Assembly: GCA_018266475.1 (NCBI GenBank)
Contig: JAFEAI010000005.1
Location: forward strand, 1 to 38,352
Reading direction: 5' to 3'
DNA: 38,352 nt
From: Bacteroidota bacterium
GTDB lineage: Bacteria > Bacteroidota > Bacteroidia > Flavobacteriales_F > PHOS-HE28
The notes below the pieces were generated by a model. It was not told the origin of the DNA. It ran no database searches and saw only the letters and a program-made list of their open reading frames with translations. Position numbers and translations under genes: made by a program. Shown here in pieces: positions 19,019 to 28,469 of this stretch (positions are counted from its first letter, which is position 1; each line of letters starts with the position of its first letter).

Positions 19019-20242
19019 ATGCGCACATTCAACATTCCCGCCCATTACCGGTCGAACCTGATCGGGCGGATCAAGGCCTTCCGCAAAACACAGGACCCCC
19101 GCAAGCAGGATTTCACCCCCACCCTGCTGGACCTTGGGCCGCTGCGCTTCATCCTGGCGCGCCACTTCGGCTTTTGCTACGGGGTGCAGAATGCCATTGA
19201 GATCAGCTACAAGGCGCTGGAGGAAAACCCCGGCAGGCGCATCTTCCTGCTCAGCCAAATGATCCACAACCCCGAGGTGAACGAAGACCTGGAGAGCAGG
19301 GGCCTCCGGTTCATCCAGGATACCCACGGGCGCATGCTGATGAGCTGGGATGAGCTGCGCAGCGACGACATTGTGATCATTCCGGCCTTTGGCACCACGC
19401 TGGAGACCGAGGCCCGCCTGAAGGCCCTGGGCATAGACCCGCTGAAGCACAACACCACCTGCCCCTTTGTGGAGAAGGTGTGGAAGCGCAGCGAGCAGTT
19501 GGGCGAACAGCACCATACCGTGGTGATCCATGGAAAGGCCGCGCACGAAGAAACCCGGGCCACCTTCAGCCACACGGCGAAAGGCGCACCGGCCATGATC
19601 CTGAAGGACCTCCACGAAGCCCGGGAGCTGGGGCGGATCATCCTCGGCACCCTGCCGGAAAGCCGCTTCCATGAACTGTTCGGCACGCGCTGCACGCCCG
19701 GCTTCGATCCCGCCAAGGACCTGCAACGGGTGGGCGTGGTGAACCAAACCACCATGCTGGCCACGGAAACCCAGGCCATCGCCGACCACCTGAAGGAGGT
19801 GATGCTGGAGAAATACGGCCAGGCGCAGCTGAAGGACCACTTCGCCGACACGCGCGATACGCTGTGCTATGCCACCAACGACAATCAGGACGCCACCACC
19901 GAGCTGATGAAGGAACAGGCCGACCTGGCCCTGGTGGTGGGCGGCTACAACAGCAGCAACACCAGCCACATCGTGGAAATGCTGGAGGGCAAGTTCCCCA
20001 CCTTCTTCATCAACGGCGACAAGGAGATCATCGACGGAACCACCATTGAGCACTACAACTACCCCGCGCAAAAGCTGGAGCATACCACGGGCTGGCTGCC
20101 CGCCAAGCGGCCGGTGACCATTGTGCTCACCAGCGGCGCCAGCTGCCCGGATACCCTGCTGGACCGCGTGATGCTGAAGGTGCTGGGCCTGGTGGAAGGC
20201 GTGCGGCAGCCCGATGAGGTGATCGGCCGGTTGGTGGAGTGA
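19019..20242 (+). CDS. ispH: 4-hydroxy-3-methylbut-2-enyl diphosphate reductase
   Basis: Last enzyme of the MEP isoprenoid pathway, an iron-sulfur reductase making IPP and DMAPP. Three cluster cysteines are visible: C53 in GFCYGV, C148 in NTTCPFV and C376 in GASCPDT. Catalytic-site elements such as HGKAAHEET, VNQTTML and GGYNSSNT are present. At 407 residues it is the long form (E. coli has 316), with an N-terminal extension (FNIPAHYRSNLIGRIKAFR) and an insertion, like plant and cyanobacterial enzymes and other Bacteroidota. The ATG at 19019 (MRTFNIP) follows a perfect -7 box; an ATG at 19004 lies within that box and is unlikely. Convergent with cmk, 13 nt between stops. Confidence 0.96.
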   Translation: MRTFNIPAHYRSNLIGRIKAFRKTQDPRKQDFTPTLLDLGPLRFILARHFGFCYGVQNAIEISYKALEENPGRRIFLLSQMIHNPEVNEDLESRGLRFIQDTHGRMLMSWDELRSDDIVIIPAFGTTLETEARLKALGIDPLKHNTTCPFVEKVWKRSEQLGEQHHTVVIHGKAAHEETRATFSHTAKGAPAMILKDLHEARELGRIILGTLPESRFHELFGTRCTPGFDPAKDLQRVGVVNQTTMLATETQAIADHLKEVMLEKYGQAQLKDHFADTRDTLCYATNDNQDATTELMKEQADLALVVGGYNSSNTSHIVEMLEGKFPTFFINGDKEIIDGTTIEHYNYPAQKLEHTTGWLPAKRPVTIVLTSGASCPDTLLDRVMLKVLGLVEGVRQPDEVIGRLVE

Positions 20243-20255
20243 GCGCCACGGAGCG

Positions 20256-20957
20256 TCAAACCTCGGCCCCTACTCCGATGGCGCGGGCCACGTGCCCCAA
20301 TGCGAGCTGGAACTGTTCTTCCGCGCTCAGGTCGCTGTTGTCGATCTCAATGGCATCCGCCGCCTTGGTCAAGGGATCGGCCTTGCGGCTGGTGTCGTCC
20401 GCATCGCGTTGGCGGATGTTGTCCAGCACTTGCGCAAAGGTGACATCGGCGCCGTTGCCCAGCAGCTCCAGGAACCTGCGCTCGGCGCGCACTTCGGGCC
20501 GGGCGGTCATGTAGAGCTTTACCTCCGCGCGGGGGAACACCACCGTGCCGATGTCGCGCCCGTCCATCACCACGCCCCCGCCCTGGCCCAGGGCCCGTTG
20601 CAGGCGCACCAGCTTGGCGCGCACCTCCGGCAGCGGGCTTACCAACGTCACGCGCTGGCTCACCTCCAGGCTGCGGATCTCATATTCCACGTTGCGGCCG
20701 TTGAGCCAGGTGGCGCTGCGCTGTGCGTCGTCATCGTACTTGAAGGCGATGTCGATCCCGTCCAGCGCACGCAGCAGCCCTTCCTTGTCCAACTGCCCGC
20801 CCTGCACCAGGCCCTGTTCCATGGCGAACAGCGCCACCGCGCGGTACATGGCCCCGCTGTCGATGTAGGTGTAGCCCAGGTGGTGCGCCAGTTGCTTGGC
20901 AAGGGTGCTCTTGCCGCAGCTGCTGAAACCGTCGATGGCTATGTTGATCCGGCGCAT
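20256..20957 (-). CDS. cmk: Cytidylate kinase
   Basis: Phosphorylates CMP/dCMP to the diphosphates. The 233-residue product begins RRINIAIDGFSSCGKSTLAK with the P-loop GFSSCGKS at residues 10-17, and has the CMP-binding YIDSGAMYRA and DGRDIGTVVFP motifs and the lid RQRDADDTSRKADPL. The ATG at 20957 gives the normal N terminus and is preceded by a TATTTTCG box; the open frame extends 14 codons further into the porQ spacer. It follows porQ on the same strand, an arrangement I recall in other Bacteroidota. Confidence 0.96.
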   Translation of the reverse strand: MRRINIAIDGFSSCGKSTLAKQLAHHLGYTYIDSGAMYRAVALFAMEQGLVQGGQLDKEGLLRALDGIDIAFKYDDDAQRSATWLNGRNVEYEIRSLEVSQRVTLVSPLPEVRAKLVRLQRALGQGGGVVMDGRDIGTVVFPRAEVKLYMTARPEVRAERRFLELLGNGADVTFAQVLDNIRQRDADDTSRKADPLTKAADAIEIDNSDLSAEEQFQLALGHVARAIGVGAEV

Positions 20958-20967
20958 GGTGCGGCCA

Positions 20968-20975
20968 CGAAAATA
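20968..20975 (-). promoter_or_regulatory. -7-like box of cmk
   Basis: TATTTTCG on the minus strand, one change from TAnnTTTG, ends 10 nt before the cmk ATG and lies in the porQ-cmk gap, so cmk may have its own promoter. Confidence 0.45.
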
Positions 20976-21002
20976 AGAATACCCGCCGGTGGCCGGCATT
21001 CC

Positions 21003-22058
21003 CTACTGCGCCGTGCCATGCTTGAGCTCGGCAAAGCGCATGGCAAGGGTAAAGGTGTTGCTGGCGCCGGCCGGGTTGAATTGCGCGTAGCTGTAGCTGA
21101 TGTGCAGCTTGCTCACCCGAAGGCCGATGCCGAGGCTGACCCCGGAAAGGCCGGGTTTGGCGTCCATGGCCAGTTCCTGCCGGCGGCGGAAGTTGTAGCC
21201 GAAGCGGAGCATGAAGTTCTGGCTCAGCATGATCTCCACGTTGGGCACGGCATGCAGCATGGCCCTGTGGGCGGTGGTCACCTTCTTCACCACGGCCTCA
21301 CCGGTGGTGGGGTCTATCTGCTGCACCGTGTTGGGGTCGTGGAAGGTGAGGTCCCATTGCTGCAGGTTGTCCAGCGAAAGGCCCATGCGGAAGGGTGCAT
21401 GGCGGAACTTGTAGGTGGCCGCGAGCTGGGCCTGCAAGGGCAGTTTTTCCTTGGTGCCGGTGTAGCTGCTGGCCACAAAGCCGATGTTTCGCACGGTGGC
21501 CCCCACGGTGAGGCCAAGTGCTTTCTTCACGAACACCCCGCCGATGTCCGCCGCCCAGCCCGTGGAGGTGTATGCCTCGATGTTGGAGGTGATGAACTTC
21601 AGGTTCACCCCCATGCTGAACACGCTGTCGATGGCGCGGCCGGCACCCACTTGCACCACATATTCGCCGGAACGGAAGCTGCCTTGGTCCATGCCGGTTT
21701 CATCGCGGCGCGTGAAGGTGCCGTAATCCACGTATTGCACGCCTCCGCTGAGGGTGACCCGGGCACTGTCCAAATGGTGCGCGTATGCTGCGTAGCCCAT
21801 GTTGATGCCGCTGATGTAGGGCAGCCAGCTCAGTGCGGCCTGCTTGCCCATGGAGGCGTTGAGCAGCGCGGGGTTGAACAGCCCCAGGTTGATGTCGTTG
21901 TCGTACACGGCCACCGGGGACCCGCCCAGGGCGGAGATCCGCGCGGAACTGGGCACGTCCAGCACCCGGAATACGGAGGTGCCGCCCAATTGGGCCTGGG
22001 CCGCCGCAAAGGTGAAGACAAAGGAGATCGTTGGGAGGATGCGATGAAGTGGATGCAT
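21003..22058 (-). CDS. porQ: Type IX secretion system protein PorQ
   Basis: Outer-membrane beta-barrel of the PorV/PorQ type (351 residues). In known T9SS systems PorQ delivers A-LPS to the PorU sortase complex that processes cargo at the cell surface. Evidence: signal peptide ending AAAQAQLGG, the diagnostic N-terminal SARISALGGSPVAVYDNDINLGLFNPALLN, alternating amphipathic strands throughout, and a terminal strand ending NTFTLAMRFAEL. Its presence agrees with the three T9SS cargo genes at 4.3-10.5 kb. It lies 96 nt downstream of queA and 45 nt before cmk, all on the minus strand. A weak box (TATCTTGC) is 27 nt upstream. Confidence 0.9.
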   Translation of the reverse strand: MHPLHRILPTISFVFTFAAAQAQLGGTSVFRVLDVPSSARISALGGSPVAVYDNDINLGLFNPALLNASMGKQAALSWLPYISGINMGYAAYAHHLDSARVTLSGGVQYVDYGTFTRRDETGMDQGSFRSGEYVVQVGAGRAIDSVFSMGVNLKFITSNIEAYTSTGWAADIGGVFVKKALGLTVGATVRNIGFVASSYTGTKEKLPLQAQLAATYKFRHAPFRMGLSLDNLQQWDLTFHDPNTVQQIDPTTGEAVVKKVTTAHRAMLHAVPNVEIMLSQNFMLRFGYNFRRRQELAMDAKPGLSGVSLGIGLRVSKLHISYSYAQFNPAGASNTFTLAMRFAELKHGTAQ

Positions 22059-22154
22059 GTGGTCGGGGCCGGCCGCGAAAGGAACGCAAGATAGGCGCGG
22101 GTAGTATGCCGGGCGTAGGGGTTGGCCGGGAGCTTATGCACATGCGGCTGCGGC

Positions 22155-23381
22155 TTACCGCCGCCACAGCAGCGAACTGTCGCCGTAGCTGAGGAAGCGG
22201 TAGCCGTGGTGGAGGGCATGGCCGTACACGGTGCGCCATTGCGGGCCTACCAGCGCCGCCACCAGCAGCAGCAGAGTGCTGCGGGGCTGGTGGAAGTTGG
22301 TGACCAGGCCGTCGGCCAGCCCAAACCGGTAGCCCGGTGCGATCAGCAGGGTGGTGGTGCCTTCCACGGCTTCCAGCCGGTGCAGGTCCAGCCAGGCCAG
22401 TACGCCTTGCAGCGCATCTTTCACCGGCACTTCCGGCTGGCCGCTGTAGGGCCGCCACTGGTCCACGGCGAGCTGTGGCGGGTTGGCTCCATTGGCCAGG
22501 TCGGCACCGAACCAATACAGGCTTTCGATGGTGCGCAGGGCCGTGGTGCCCACGGGCACTACGGGACCATGGCCAAGGTGGGCAAGCAATTGTTCCACTG
22601 CGGTGCGGGGAATGCGCACCTGCTCGCTGTGCATGGCATGGCCGCGCATGGTGGGGCTTTTCACCGGCAGAAAGGTGCCTGCACCCACGTGCAGCGTGAC
22701 CCGCGTGCTTGCAATGCCCTTCCTTGCCAGCGCTTGCAGCACCTGCGGGGTAATGTGCAGGCTGGCCGTGGGCGCCGCCACCGAGCCGGGCCGCTCGGCG
22801 AACACCGTGTTGTAGCGTGCATCATCATCCACCTCAGCGGCACGGCGCATGTAGGGCGGCAGCGGCACCGCTCCGAAGTGCTCCAATTGGTGCAGGAACG
22901 GCGTGCCCCCTTCCCAACTGAACTCCAGCAGGTGCTCCCCGTCCTGTTGGTCCACGCGGGACATGGCCAGGCGGCGGCCCTGGTCTTCAAGCACCAGGTC
23001 CTCCCCTTTCCAGCGCTTGGCGTTGCCCAGCATGCACCACCAGCGTGACCGGCCACGGTCGTTCAGGGCCTGTTCCATGGGGCGGCCGTCCGCCGGTGCC
23101 AGCACCATGCATTCGATCACCGCTCCGGTGGCGCGCCGGAAGCGGATGCGGGCATGAACCACCCGCGTGTCGTTCAGCACCAGCAGGGTGTTTGCGGGCA
23201 ACAGGCCGGGCAGGTCGGTGAACCGGTGGTCGGTGATCTTCCCCCCGGCGCATGCCAAGAGCTTGGCGCCGTCGCGCTCCGCAAGCGGATATTGCGCGAT
23301 CCGGTCTTCGGGCAGCTCGTAGGACACCTCCTCGATGGAGATCCCGCCGGGGTCCGGGGAAAACGGTTCCAAAACGCCCAT
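22155..23381 (-). CDS. queA: tRNA preQ1(34) S-adenosylmethionine ribosyltransferase-isomerase
   Basis: Transfers and isomerises the ribosyl group of SAM to make epoxyqueuosine in tRNA. The 408-residue product shows YELPEDRIAQYPLAERDGAKLL, a LLVLNDTRVVHARI block, LHITPQVLQAL, HVGAGTFLPVK and the C-terminal TNFHQPRSTLLLLVAA, all QueA hallmarks. Length slightly exceeds E. coli QueA (356) because of internal loops. The ATG at 23381 shares its A with the stop of the porin gene (TGATG), so the two are translationally coupled; the longer open frame to 23735 merely overlaps the porin gene. Followed by porQ after 96 nt. Confidence 0.95.
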   Translation of the reverse strand: MGVLEPFSPDPGGISIEEVSYELPEDRIAQYPLAERDGAKLLACAGGKITDHRFTDLPGLLPANTLLVLNDTRVVHARIRFRRATGAVIECMVLAPADGRPMEQALNDRGRSRWWCMLGNAKRWKGEDLVLEDQGRRLAMSRVDQQDGEHLLEFSWEGGTPFLHQLEHFGAVPLPPYMRRAAEVDDDARYNTVFAERPGSVAAPTASLHITPQVLQALARKGIASTRVTLHVGAGTFLPVKSPTMRGHAMHSEQVRIPRTAVEQLLAHLGHGPVVPVGTTALRTIESLYWFGADLANGANPPQLAVDQWRPYSGQPEVPVKDALQGVLAWLDLHRLEAVEGTTTLLIAPGYRFGLADGLVTNFHQPRSTLLLLVAALVGPQWRTVYGHALHHGYRFLSYGDSSLLWRR

Positions 23382-24583
23382 CAAATGCCGAGTTCCACTT
23401 GCAGCATGGCACCGTAGTGGTTGCCCGCATGGTCCATGTCCGCAATGCCGTCGCGCCAATGGTAGAGCAGGGCCGATTGCAATTTCACCCGGTGGCCGTT
23501 GAGGTAGTAGGTGAAGCCCAGCACGGCCTCGTCCTCGTCGTGGTATTGTGCGCGCACATTGGCGTCCGGGCGCACCACGGAATAGCGGGCGATCAGCTCC
23601 GCCTTGGTGCCGAGCATGCGGCTGGCCTGCGAGGTGAAGCCCCAGCCTTCGTTCACGGCGGCCATGCCGTGGGCGGTGGTGTCCTGCACAAAGGGAGATC
23701 CCCCGGCCAAGCGGCTGGCAAAGTCGTTCTCCCAAGCGAAGCCTTTGTATTTGAACATGGCATCGGCGAAGAAGGTGTTGATGGTGCGGTCCTGGCCCAA
23801 GGGGAACAGGGCCCCCTGCTGGGCACGCTGGCGCAGCGCGTTGCGGTCGGTGCTGTACGCGGCGGCCACGGCGAGCTTGGGTGCGGGCTCCCGGTACTGG
23901 TCACCTTCCACATAGGCGCCGTTGCCGTGGAACTCGCCGAAGGGGAACCATTCCAGCCGCCCGGTGTAGCACAGGCCCTTGTTGCTTGCATAGGTGGCCC
24001 TCCCCTGCCCGTTGGAAACGGCGGCCTGCACGCGCACGGGCCGCCCCGCCAACGGAAGGTCCTGCACAAGAAAGATCCCTTTGTCGCGGTCCAGCGTGAA
24101 TGCTTGGTTGGCGATGGGCCGCTCGGGCAGTTGCAGTTCGCCGGAGGAGATCATGGCTTGGCGCCCACCGGGCAGTTTTCCCTGGCCGAAGCCGATGCGG
24201 GTGCGGGCGGCAGCCTTGTAGAACACCATGGCGTCCAGCAGCGGGCTGGCGGCGGCGGTGCCGTCGCCAATGGCCATGTCGTGATCGGCGAGCCCTATTT
24301 GGACCTTGTATTCCAGGCGGGGCGAAACGGCGAAGCCCTCCAGCTTGAGGCGGAAGCGACGCACCTGCATGTCGTAGCTGTTGGCGGCCATGCCATGGTT
24401 GTATCCGCCCAGGAAAGTGGCACGGTCCTGCATGCGGAAGCGGAAGCGCACCTGGTAGGCGGAATCCTGGAGCAGGACAATGCCGGGTGGCGCAGTGGCC
24501 GGGGCTGCCGCAGGGCCTTGTGCCTGTGCGAGGGCCGCCATAAGCGCGGCCATGGTAGCGGAAAGAAGCCTTGATGCCTGCAT
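23381..24583 (-). CDS. Porin O/P-like outer membrane protein
   Basis: Predicted outer-membrane beta-barrel of 400 residues with signal peptide (about 1-23, ending ALAQAQ). The layout resembles phosphate-selective porin O/P: an early FRFRMQDRATFLGGYN strand, YDMQVRRFRLKLEGFAVSPRLEYKVQIGLAD, then GFGQGKLPGGRQAMISSGELQLPERPIANQAF, and a last strand of alternating residues ending LQVELGI. Phosphate or polyphosphate uptake is possible but specificity is not certain from sequence. The start at 24583 leaves a clean signal peptide; the longer frame to 24625 overlaps a promoter box. Coupled to queA. Confidence 0.85.
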   Translation of the reverse strand: MQASRLLSATMAALMAALAQAQGPAAAPATAPPGIVLLQDSAYQVRFRFRMQDRATFLGGYNHGMAANSYDMQVRRFRLKLEGFAVSPRLEYKVQIGLADHDMAIGDGTAAASPLLDAMVFYKAAARTRIGFGQGKLPGGRQAMISSGELQLPERPIANQAFTLDRDKGIFLVQDLPLAGRPVRVQAAVSNGQGRATYASNKGLCYTGRLEWFPFGEFHGNGAYVEGDQYREPAPKLAVAAAYSTDRNALRQRAQQGALFPLGQDRTINTFFADAMFKYKGFAWENDFASRLAGGSPFVQDTTAHGMAAVNEGWGFTSQASRMLGTKAELIARYSVVRPDANVRAQYHDEDEAVLGFTYYLNGHRVKLQSALLYHWRDGIADMDHAGNHYGAMLQVELGI

Positions 24584-24603
24584 GAACGCGCGGGTTCCGG
24601 ATG

Positions 24604-24611
24604 CAAAGATG
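24604..24611 (-). promoter_or_regulatory. -7-like box of the porin-queA-porQ unit
   Basis: CATCTTTG on the minus strand, one change from TAnnTTTG, ends 20 nt before the porin ATG and lies just downstream of the lon terminator, as expected for a new transcription start. Confidence 0.5.
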
Positions 24612-24628
24612 GCCATGCCTTGCACGGC

Positions 24629-24655
24629 GAAGGCCGGCGCATGGCACCGGCCTTC
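24629..24655 (-). terminator. lon terminator hairpin
   Basis: GAAGGCCGG and CCGGCCTTC form a perfect 9-bp stem with a 9-nt loop, 19 nt after the lon stop. No long T-run follows, so it may act as a stem-loop at an mRNA end or together with Rho. It separates lon from the porin promoter. Confidence 0.6.
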
Positions 24656-24674
24656 CCAATGATCCCAAAGGGCA

Positions 24675-27125
24675 TCACGCCACCAGCAGCGCGTGCTCCA
24701 CCTTCTCCTTCAGCAGGGCATGCTTCACCACGTCGATCATTTCGGTGACGTAGTGGAAGCGCATGCCCTTCACATACCGCGCATCGATGTCCTCAATGTC
24801 CTTGCGGTTGTCCTCGCTGAGGATGATCTCCTTGATGCCGGCGCGCTTGGCGGCAAGGATCTTTTCCTTGATGCCGCCCACGGGGAGCACTTTCCCGCGC
24901 AGGGTGATCTCGCCGGTCATGGCCAGGAACTTGCGCACCTTTTGCTGGGTGAAGGCACTGGCAATGCTGGTGACCATGGCGATGCCTGCCGAGGGGCCGT
25001 CCTTGGGGGTTGCGCCTTCAGGCACATGCACGTGTACGTTCCAGCGCTTGAACACCTCCTGCTCCAGGCCGATGATGTCGCTGTGGGCCTTCAGGTATTC
25101 CAGGGCGATCATGGCGCTTTCCTTCATCACGTCGCCCAGGTTGCCGGTGAGGGTGAGCTTGCCCTCCCCCTTGGTGATGCTGGTTTCCAGGAAGAGGATG
25201 TCCCCTCCCGTGGGGGTCCATGCCAGGCCGGTTACCACGCCGGCCACGTCGTTGCCCTGGTATTTGTCGCGGGCATGGCTGGGGCCGAAGACCTTGGCCA
25301 GGTCCTGCACCTGGAAGGCCGTGGCGTACTTTTCCTTCAGTGCGATCTGCTTGGCGCGGAAGCGCACCAGCTTGGCGATGCGCTTCTCCAGCGTGCGCAC
25401 GCCGCTTTCATCGGTGTAGTTGTCCACGATGGCCTCCAGCACGCCTGCGCCCATTGCAAACTGCTTGGCCTTGATGCCGGTTTCCTTGAGCTGCTTGGGC
25501 AGCAGGTGCCGCTTGGCGATCTCCAGCTTTTCCTCCAGGGTGTACCCGTTCACCTCAATGATCTCCATGCGGTCGCGCAGGGCGGGATGGATGGTGCTGA
25601 GGGAGTTGGCCGTGGCCACGAACATCACGCGGCTGAGGTCGTAGTCCAGCTCCACGTAGTTGTCATAGAAGGCGTGGTTCTGCTCGGGGTCCAGCACTTC
25701 CAGCAGCGCGCTGGCGGGGTCGCCGTGGAAGTCCTTGCCCACCTTGTCGATCTCATCGAGCACGAAGAGCGGATTGCTGGTGCCGGCTTTCTTTAGGCTT
25801 TGGATCAATCGGCCGGGCATGGCGCCGATGTAGGTCTTGCGGTGGCCGCGCACTTCGGCCTCGTCATGCAGGCCGCCAAGGCTCATGCGCACGTATTTGC
25901 GCCCCAGTGCCTCGGCCATGCTTTTGCCCAAGCTGGTCTTGCCTACGCCGGGCGGGCCGTAGAGGCACACGATGGGGGCTTTCATGTCCCCCTTGAGCTT
26001 GAGCACGGCCAGGTGTTCGATGATGCGCTCTTTCACTTTTTCAAGCCCGAAGTGGTCGCGGTCCAGGATCTTTTGTGCCTTGTGCAGGTCGAACTTGTCC
26101 TGGGTGAATTCGCCCCAGGGGAGCTCCAGCAGCAGCTGCACGTAGTTGTACTGCACGCTGAACTCCGCGCCGGCGGGGTTCATGCGCTGCAGCTTCATCA
26201 GTTCCTTGTCGAAGGCCTCGCCCACCTTGGCCGTCCATTTTTTCTTCTTGGCGGCGGCGCGCATTTCCTCGATCTCCTGCTCGATCGGGTTTCCGCCCAG
26301 CTCGTCCTGGATGGTTTTTATCTGCTGGTGCAGGAAGTATTCGCGCTGCTGCTTGTCCACCTCGGTGCGCACCTTGCTCTGGATCTCGTTCTTCATCTCC
26401 AGCATCTGCAGCTCCTTGGTGAGGTGCGCCAGCAGCAGGTTGGCCCGCTCGCGCAGGTCGGCCACCTCCAGCATGCGCTGCTTTTCGGCCACCTCGCCGT
26501 TCATGTTGCTGCTGATGAAGTTCACCAGGAAGCTGGGGCTGTCGATGTTCTTGATCGCGAAGCTGGCCTCGGTGGGGATGTGCGGGCTGGCCTTGATGAT
26601 GTTGGTGGCCAGGTCCTTCAAGGAGCTTACCAGCGCCTCGAATTTCTTGTCGCCCTTTTCGGGGCGCTGCTCGGTGAATTCCTGCACCCGCGCGGTGAAG
26701 TAGGGCTCGGTGCGCACCATTTCCACCAGCTCGAACCGCTTTTTGCCCTGGATCACGGCGGTGGTGCTGCCGTCGGGCATGCGCAGCATGCGGATGATGG
26801 TGGCGATGGTGCCCACCTTGTTGAGGTCCTCCGGGTTGGGCTCCTCGATCTCGGGGTCCTTCTGGCTTACCACGCCCAAGGTGCGGTTGCCCCGGTACAC
26901 CTCCTGGATCAGCTTGATGCTGCGGTCGCGCCCCACGGTGATGGGGATCACCACGCCCGGGAACAGTACCGTGTTCCGCAAGGGCAGGATGGGCAGCTCG
27001 GGGGGAGTCTTCTCCGCGTTCATCTGCTCCTCATCCTCTGCGGTGAACAACGGGATCAGTTCGGTTTCGTTGTCCATCACTTCCGAGGAGAAGAGCGGGG
27101 TTCCGCCTTTCATGAAATCGTTCAT
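24675..27125 (-). CDS. lon: ATP-dependent protease Lon
   Basis: Cytoplasmic AAA+ serine protease that degrades misfolded and regulatory proteins. 816 residues: LON substrate-binding domain beginning [19 protein letters not shown], helical linker, AAA+ module with Walker [10 protein letters not shown] (about 390-398) and Walker [10 protein letters not shown], and protease domain with the Ser-Lys dyad S712 ([11 protein letters not shown]) and K755 ([10 protein letters not shown]). The N-terminal start is somewhat uncertain; I choose 27125 (MNDFMKGG), 24 nt after a perfect TATTTTTG box, while an open frame reaches 27197 through the promoter. Monocistronic, with a hairpin after the stop. Confidence 0.97.
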   Translation of the reverse strand: MNDFMKGGTPLFSSEVMDNETELIPLFTAEDEEQMNAEKTPPELPILPLRNTVLFPGVVIPITVGRDRSIKLIQEVYRGNRTLGVVSQKDPEIEEPNPEDLNKVGTIATIIRMLRMPDGSTTAVIQGKKRFELVEMVRTEPYFTARVQEFTEQRPEKGDKKFEALVSSLKDLATNIIKASPHIPTEASFAIKNIDSPSFLVNFISSNMNGEVAEKQRMLEVADLRERANLLLAHLTKELQMLEMKNEIQSKVRTEVDKQQREYFLHQQIKTIQDELGGNPIEQEIEEMRAAAKKKKWTAKVGEAFDKELMKLQRMNPAGAEFSVQYNYVQLLLELPWGEFTQDKFDLHKAQKILDRDHFGLEKVKERIIEHLAVLKLKGDMKAPIVCLYGPPGVGKTSLGKSMAEALGRKYVRMSLGGLHDEAEVRGHRKTYIGAMPGRLIQSLKKAGTSNPLFVLDEIDKVGKDFHGDPASALLEVLDPEQNHAFYDNYVELDYDLSRVMFVATANSLSTIHPALRDRMEIIEVNGYTLEEKLEIAKRHLLPKQLKETGIKAKQFAMGAGVLEAIVDNYTDESGVRTLEKRIAKLVRFRAKQIALKEKYATAFQVQDLAKVFGPSHARDKYQGNDVAGVVTGLAWTPTGGDILFLETSITKGEGKLTLTGNLGDVMKESAMIALEYLKAHSDIIGLEQEVFKRWNVHVHVPEGATPKDGPSAGIAMVTSIASAFTQQKVRKFLAMTGEITLRGKVLPVGGIKEKILAAKRAGIKEIILSEDNRKDIEDIDARYVKGMRFHYVTEMIDVVKHALLKEKVEHALLVA

Positions 27126-27149
27126 GCCAATGGTGCCAATGTGTCGTTT

Positions 27150-27157
27150 CAAAAATA
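27150..27157 (-). promoter_or_regulatory. -7 box of lon
   Basis: TATTTTTG on the minus strand is a perfect TAnnTTTG match, ending 24 nt before the lon ATG. No good -33 at 19 nt. No CIRCE or other heat-shock operator is apparent. Confidence 0.55.
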
Positions 27158-27193
27158 CAATACCTCGCCCGGCGTTCGGGAAAAATGCGTGGC

Positions 27194-27216
27194 GCACGCT
27201 TGGGCAAGCTCCGTGC
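27194..27216 (-). terminator. Possible terminator of the GlmU-like gene
   Basis: GCACG/CGTGC with an inner GCTT/AAGC can form a hairpin 24 nt after the stop, with a T5 run 8 nt further. Weak stem and poor spacing, so tentative. Confidence 0.3.
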
Positions 27217-27240
27217 CGACCTTCCCCGGCTGCGAAGTTG

Positions 27241-28425
27241 TCAGTGGCGGTAGCGTTCCGTCAGGTGGAACACCTCCGAAAGGACCTTCCTGTCCTGCAA
27301 GGTCAGCGGCAACTTGCGCCGCTCCATCACGCGCTGGCAGGTCTCCAAGGCCTTTTCAAGGGCATAGGTGCCGCCCTCCCCCCAGGAAAAGGAGGCGATG
27401 TGCTTGGGCGGAAAACCGCTGCCGAACACATTGGCGCATACCCCGGCCACGGTGCCGGTGTTGAACATGGTGTTGATGCCGCTCTTGGAATGGTCGCCCA
27501 TCACTAAGCCGAGGAATTGCTGGCCCGTGGGCGCCAATGCGCCTTCGGCATAGTTCCAGGCGTTCACTTCGCCATAGGTGTTCTTCAGGTTGCTGGTGTT
27601 GGTGTCGGCGCCCAGGTTGCACCATTCGCCCAGCACGCTGTTGCCCAGGAAGCCGTCGTGCCCCTTGTTGCTGTACCCCAGGACCACGCTGTTGTTCACC
27701 TCCCCTCCTATGCGGCATTCGGGGCCGAAGGCGCACGGGCCGTAGATCTTGGCCCCCATCTTCAGCTGTGCCCCTTGGCCCAGGGCGAACGGCCCGCGGA
27801 CCATGCATCCTTCCATCACTTCGGCATCGCGCCCGATCCAGATGGGGCCATTGCCGGTGTTCAGGATGGACGCCTCCACGCGGGCGCCTTCCTCCAGGAA
27901 GATGAGGCCCGGGTCGCCAAGCACCGTGTTGGAGGCACTAAGCGGCTGGCTGTGCCTGCCTTCGGTGATCAGCCCAAGGTCGTAGGTGATGGCTTTTCCG
28001 CACAGCTGGAACAAGTGCCACGGGCGCTCGACCAGGAATACGTCCGCCTCATGCTCCACCGGCGTCAAATAGCCCGGGGGAAGGCTCCAGTGGAGGTCTT
28101 CCGCACGGGCGGAACCTTCCAGGCAAAAGGCGAGCACCTTTCCCCGGTTCATCAGCACTTCGCCGGGGCCCAGGTTGAGCACGGCGGCGGCAAGGGCAGG
28201 ATTGGGCAGCAGGCCGCCATGCACCTCGAAGACCTGTTGGGCTTCCCGGGCCGGGAATTTCTCCCGCAGGTAGGCCTCGGTGCTGAAGCCCACGGGCAGG
28301 CCGGAGAGGCGCTGCCACGCTTCCGCAAGGGTGAGGATGCCCGGGCGCAGCATCCCTACGGGCCTTGTGTAGGTAAGCGGCAGCAGGTGCGTGTGCAGCC
28401 CGGCGTCGGAAAGGAGGATGGCCAT
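27241..28425 (-). CDS. GlmU-like sugar nucleotidyltransferase with left-handed beta-helix
   Basis: A 394-residue protein made of a divergent nucleotidyltransferase-like N-terminal half (MAILLSDAGLHTHLLPLTYTRPVGMLRPGILT; residues 1-190) and a C-terminal left-handed beta-helix of hexapeptide repeats (about 195-350; VEASILNTGNGPIWIGRDAEVMEG, MGAKIYGPCAFGPECRIGGEV). It matches the Bacteroidota group annotated as putative sugar nucleotidyltransferase/GlmU family. The classical pyrophosphorylase signature LAAGxGTRM is absent, so GlmU activity should not be assumed; a role in activating or acyl-modifying a sugar phosphate is the general expectation. Start at 28425 gives the family N terminus; the frame continues 30 codons upstream without similarity. 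Confidence 0.85.
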   Translation of the reverse strand: MAILLSDAGLHTHLLPLTYTRPVGMLRPGILTLAEAWQRLSGLPVGFSTEAYLREKFPAREAQQVFEVHGGLLPNPALAAAVLNLGPGEVLMNRGKVLAFCLEGSARAEDLHWSLPPGYLTPVEHEADVFLVERPWHLFQLCGKAITYDLGLITEGRHSQPLSASNTVLGDPGLIFLEEGARVEASILNTGNGPIWIGRDAEVMEGCMVRGPFALGQGAQLKMGAKIYGPCAFGPECRIGGEVNNSVVLGYSNKGHDGFLGNSVLGEWCNLGADTNTSNLKNTYGEVNAWNYAEGALAPTGQQFLGLVMGDHSKSGINTMFNTGTVAGVCANVFGSGFPPKHIASFSWGEGGTYALEKALETCQRVMERRKLPLTLQDRKVLSEVFHLTERYRH

Positions 28426-28461
28426 GCGTTGCGCGCCAGGGCAAGTGCATTGGCGCAGGGG

Positions 28462-28469
28462 CGAAGATC
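28462..28469 (-). promoter_or_regulatory. -7-like box of the GlmU-like gene
   Basis: GATCTTCG on the minus strand, identical to the box before the DUF4293 gene, ends 36 nt before the ATG. Confidence 0.35.
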
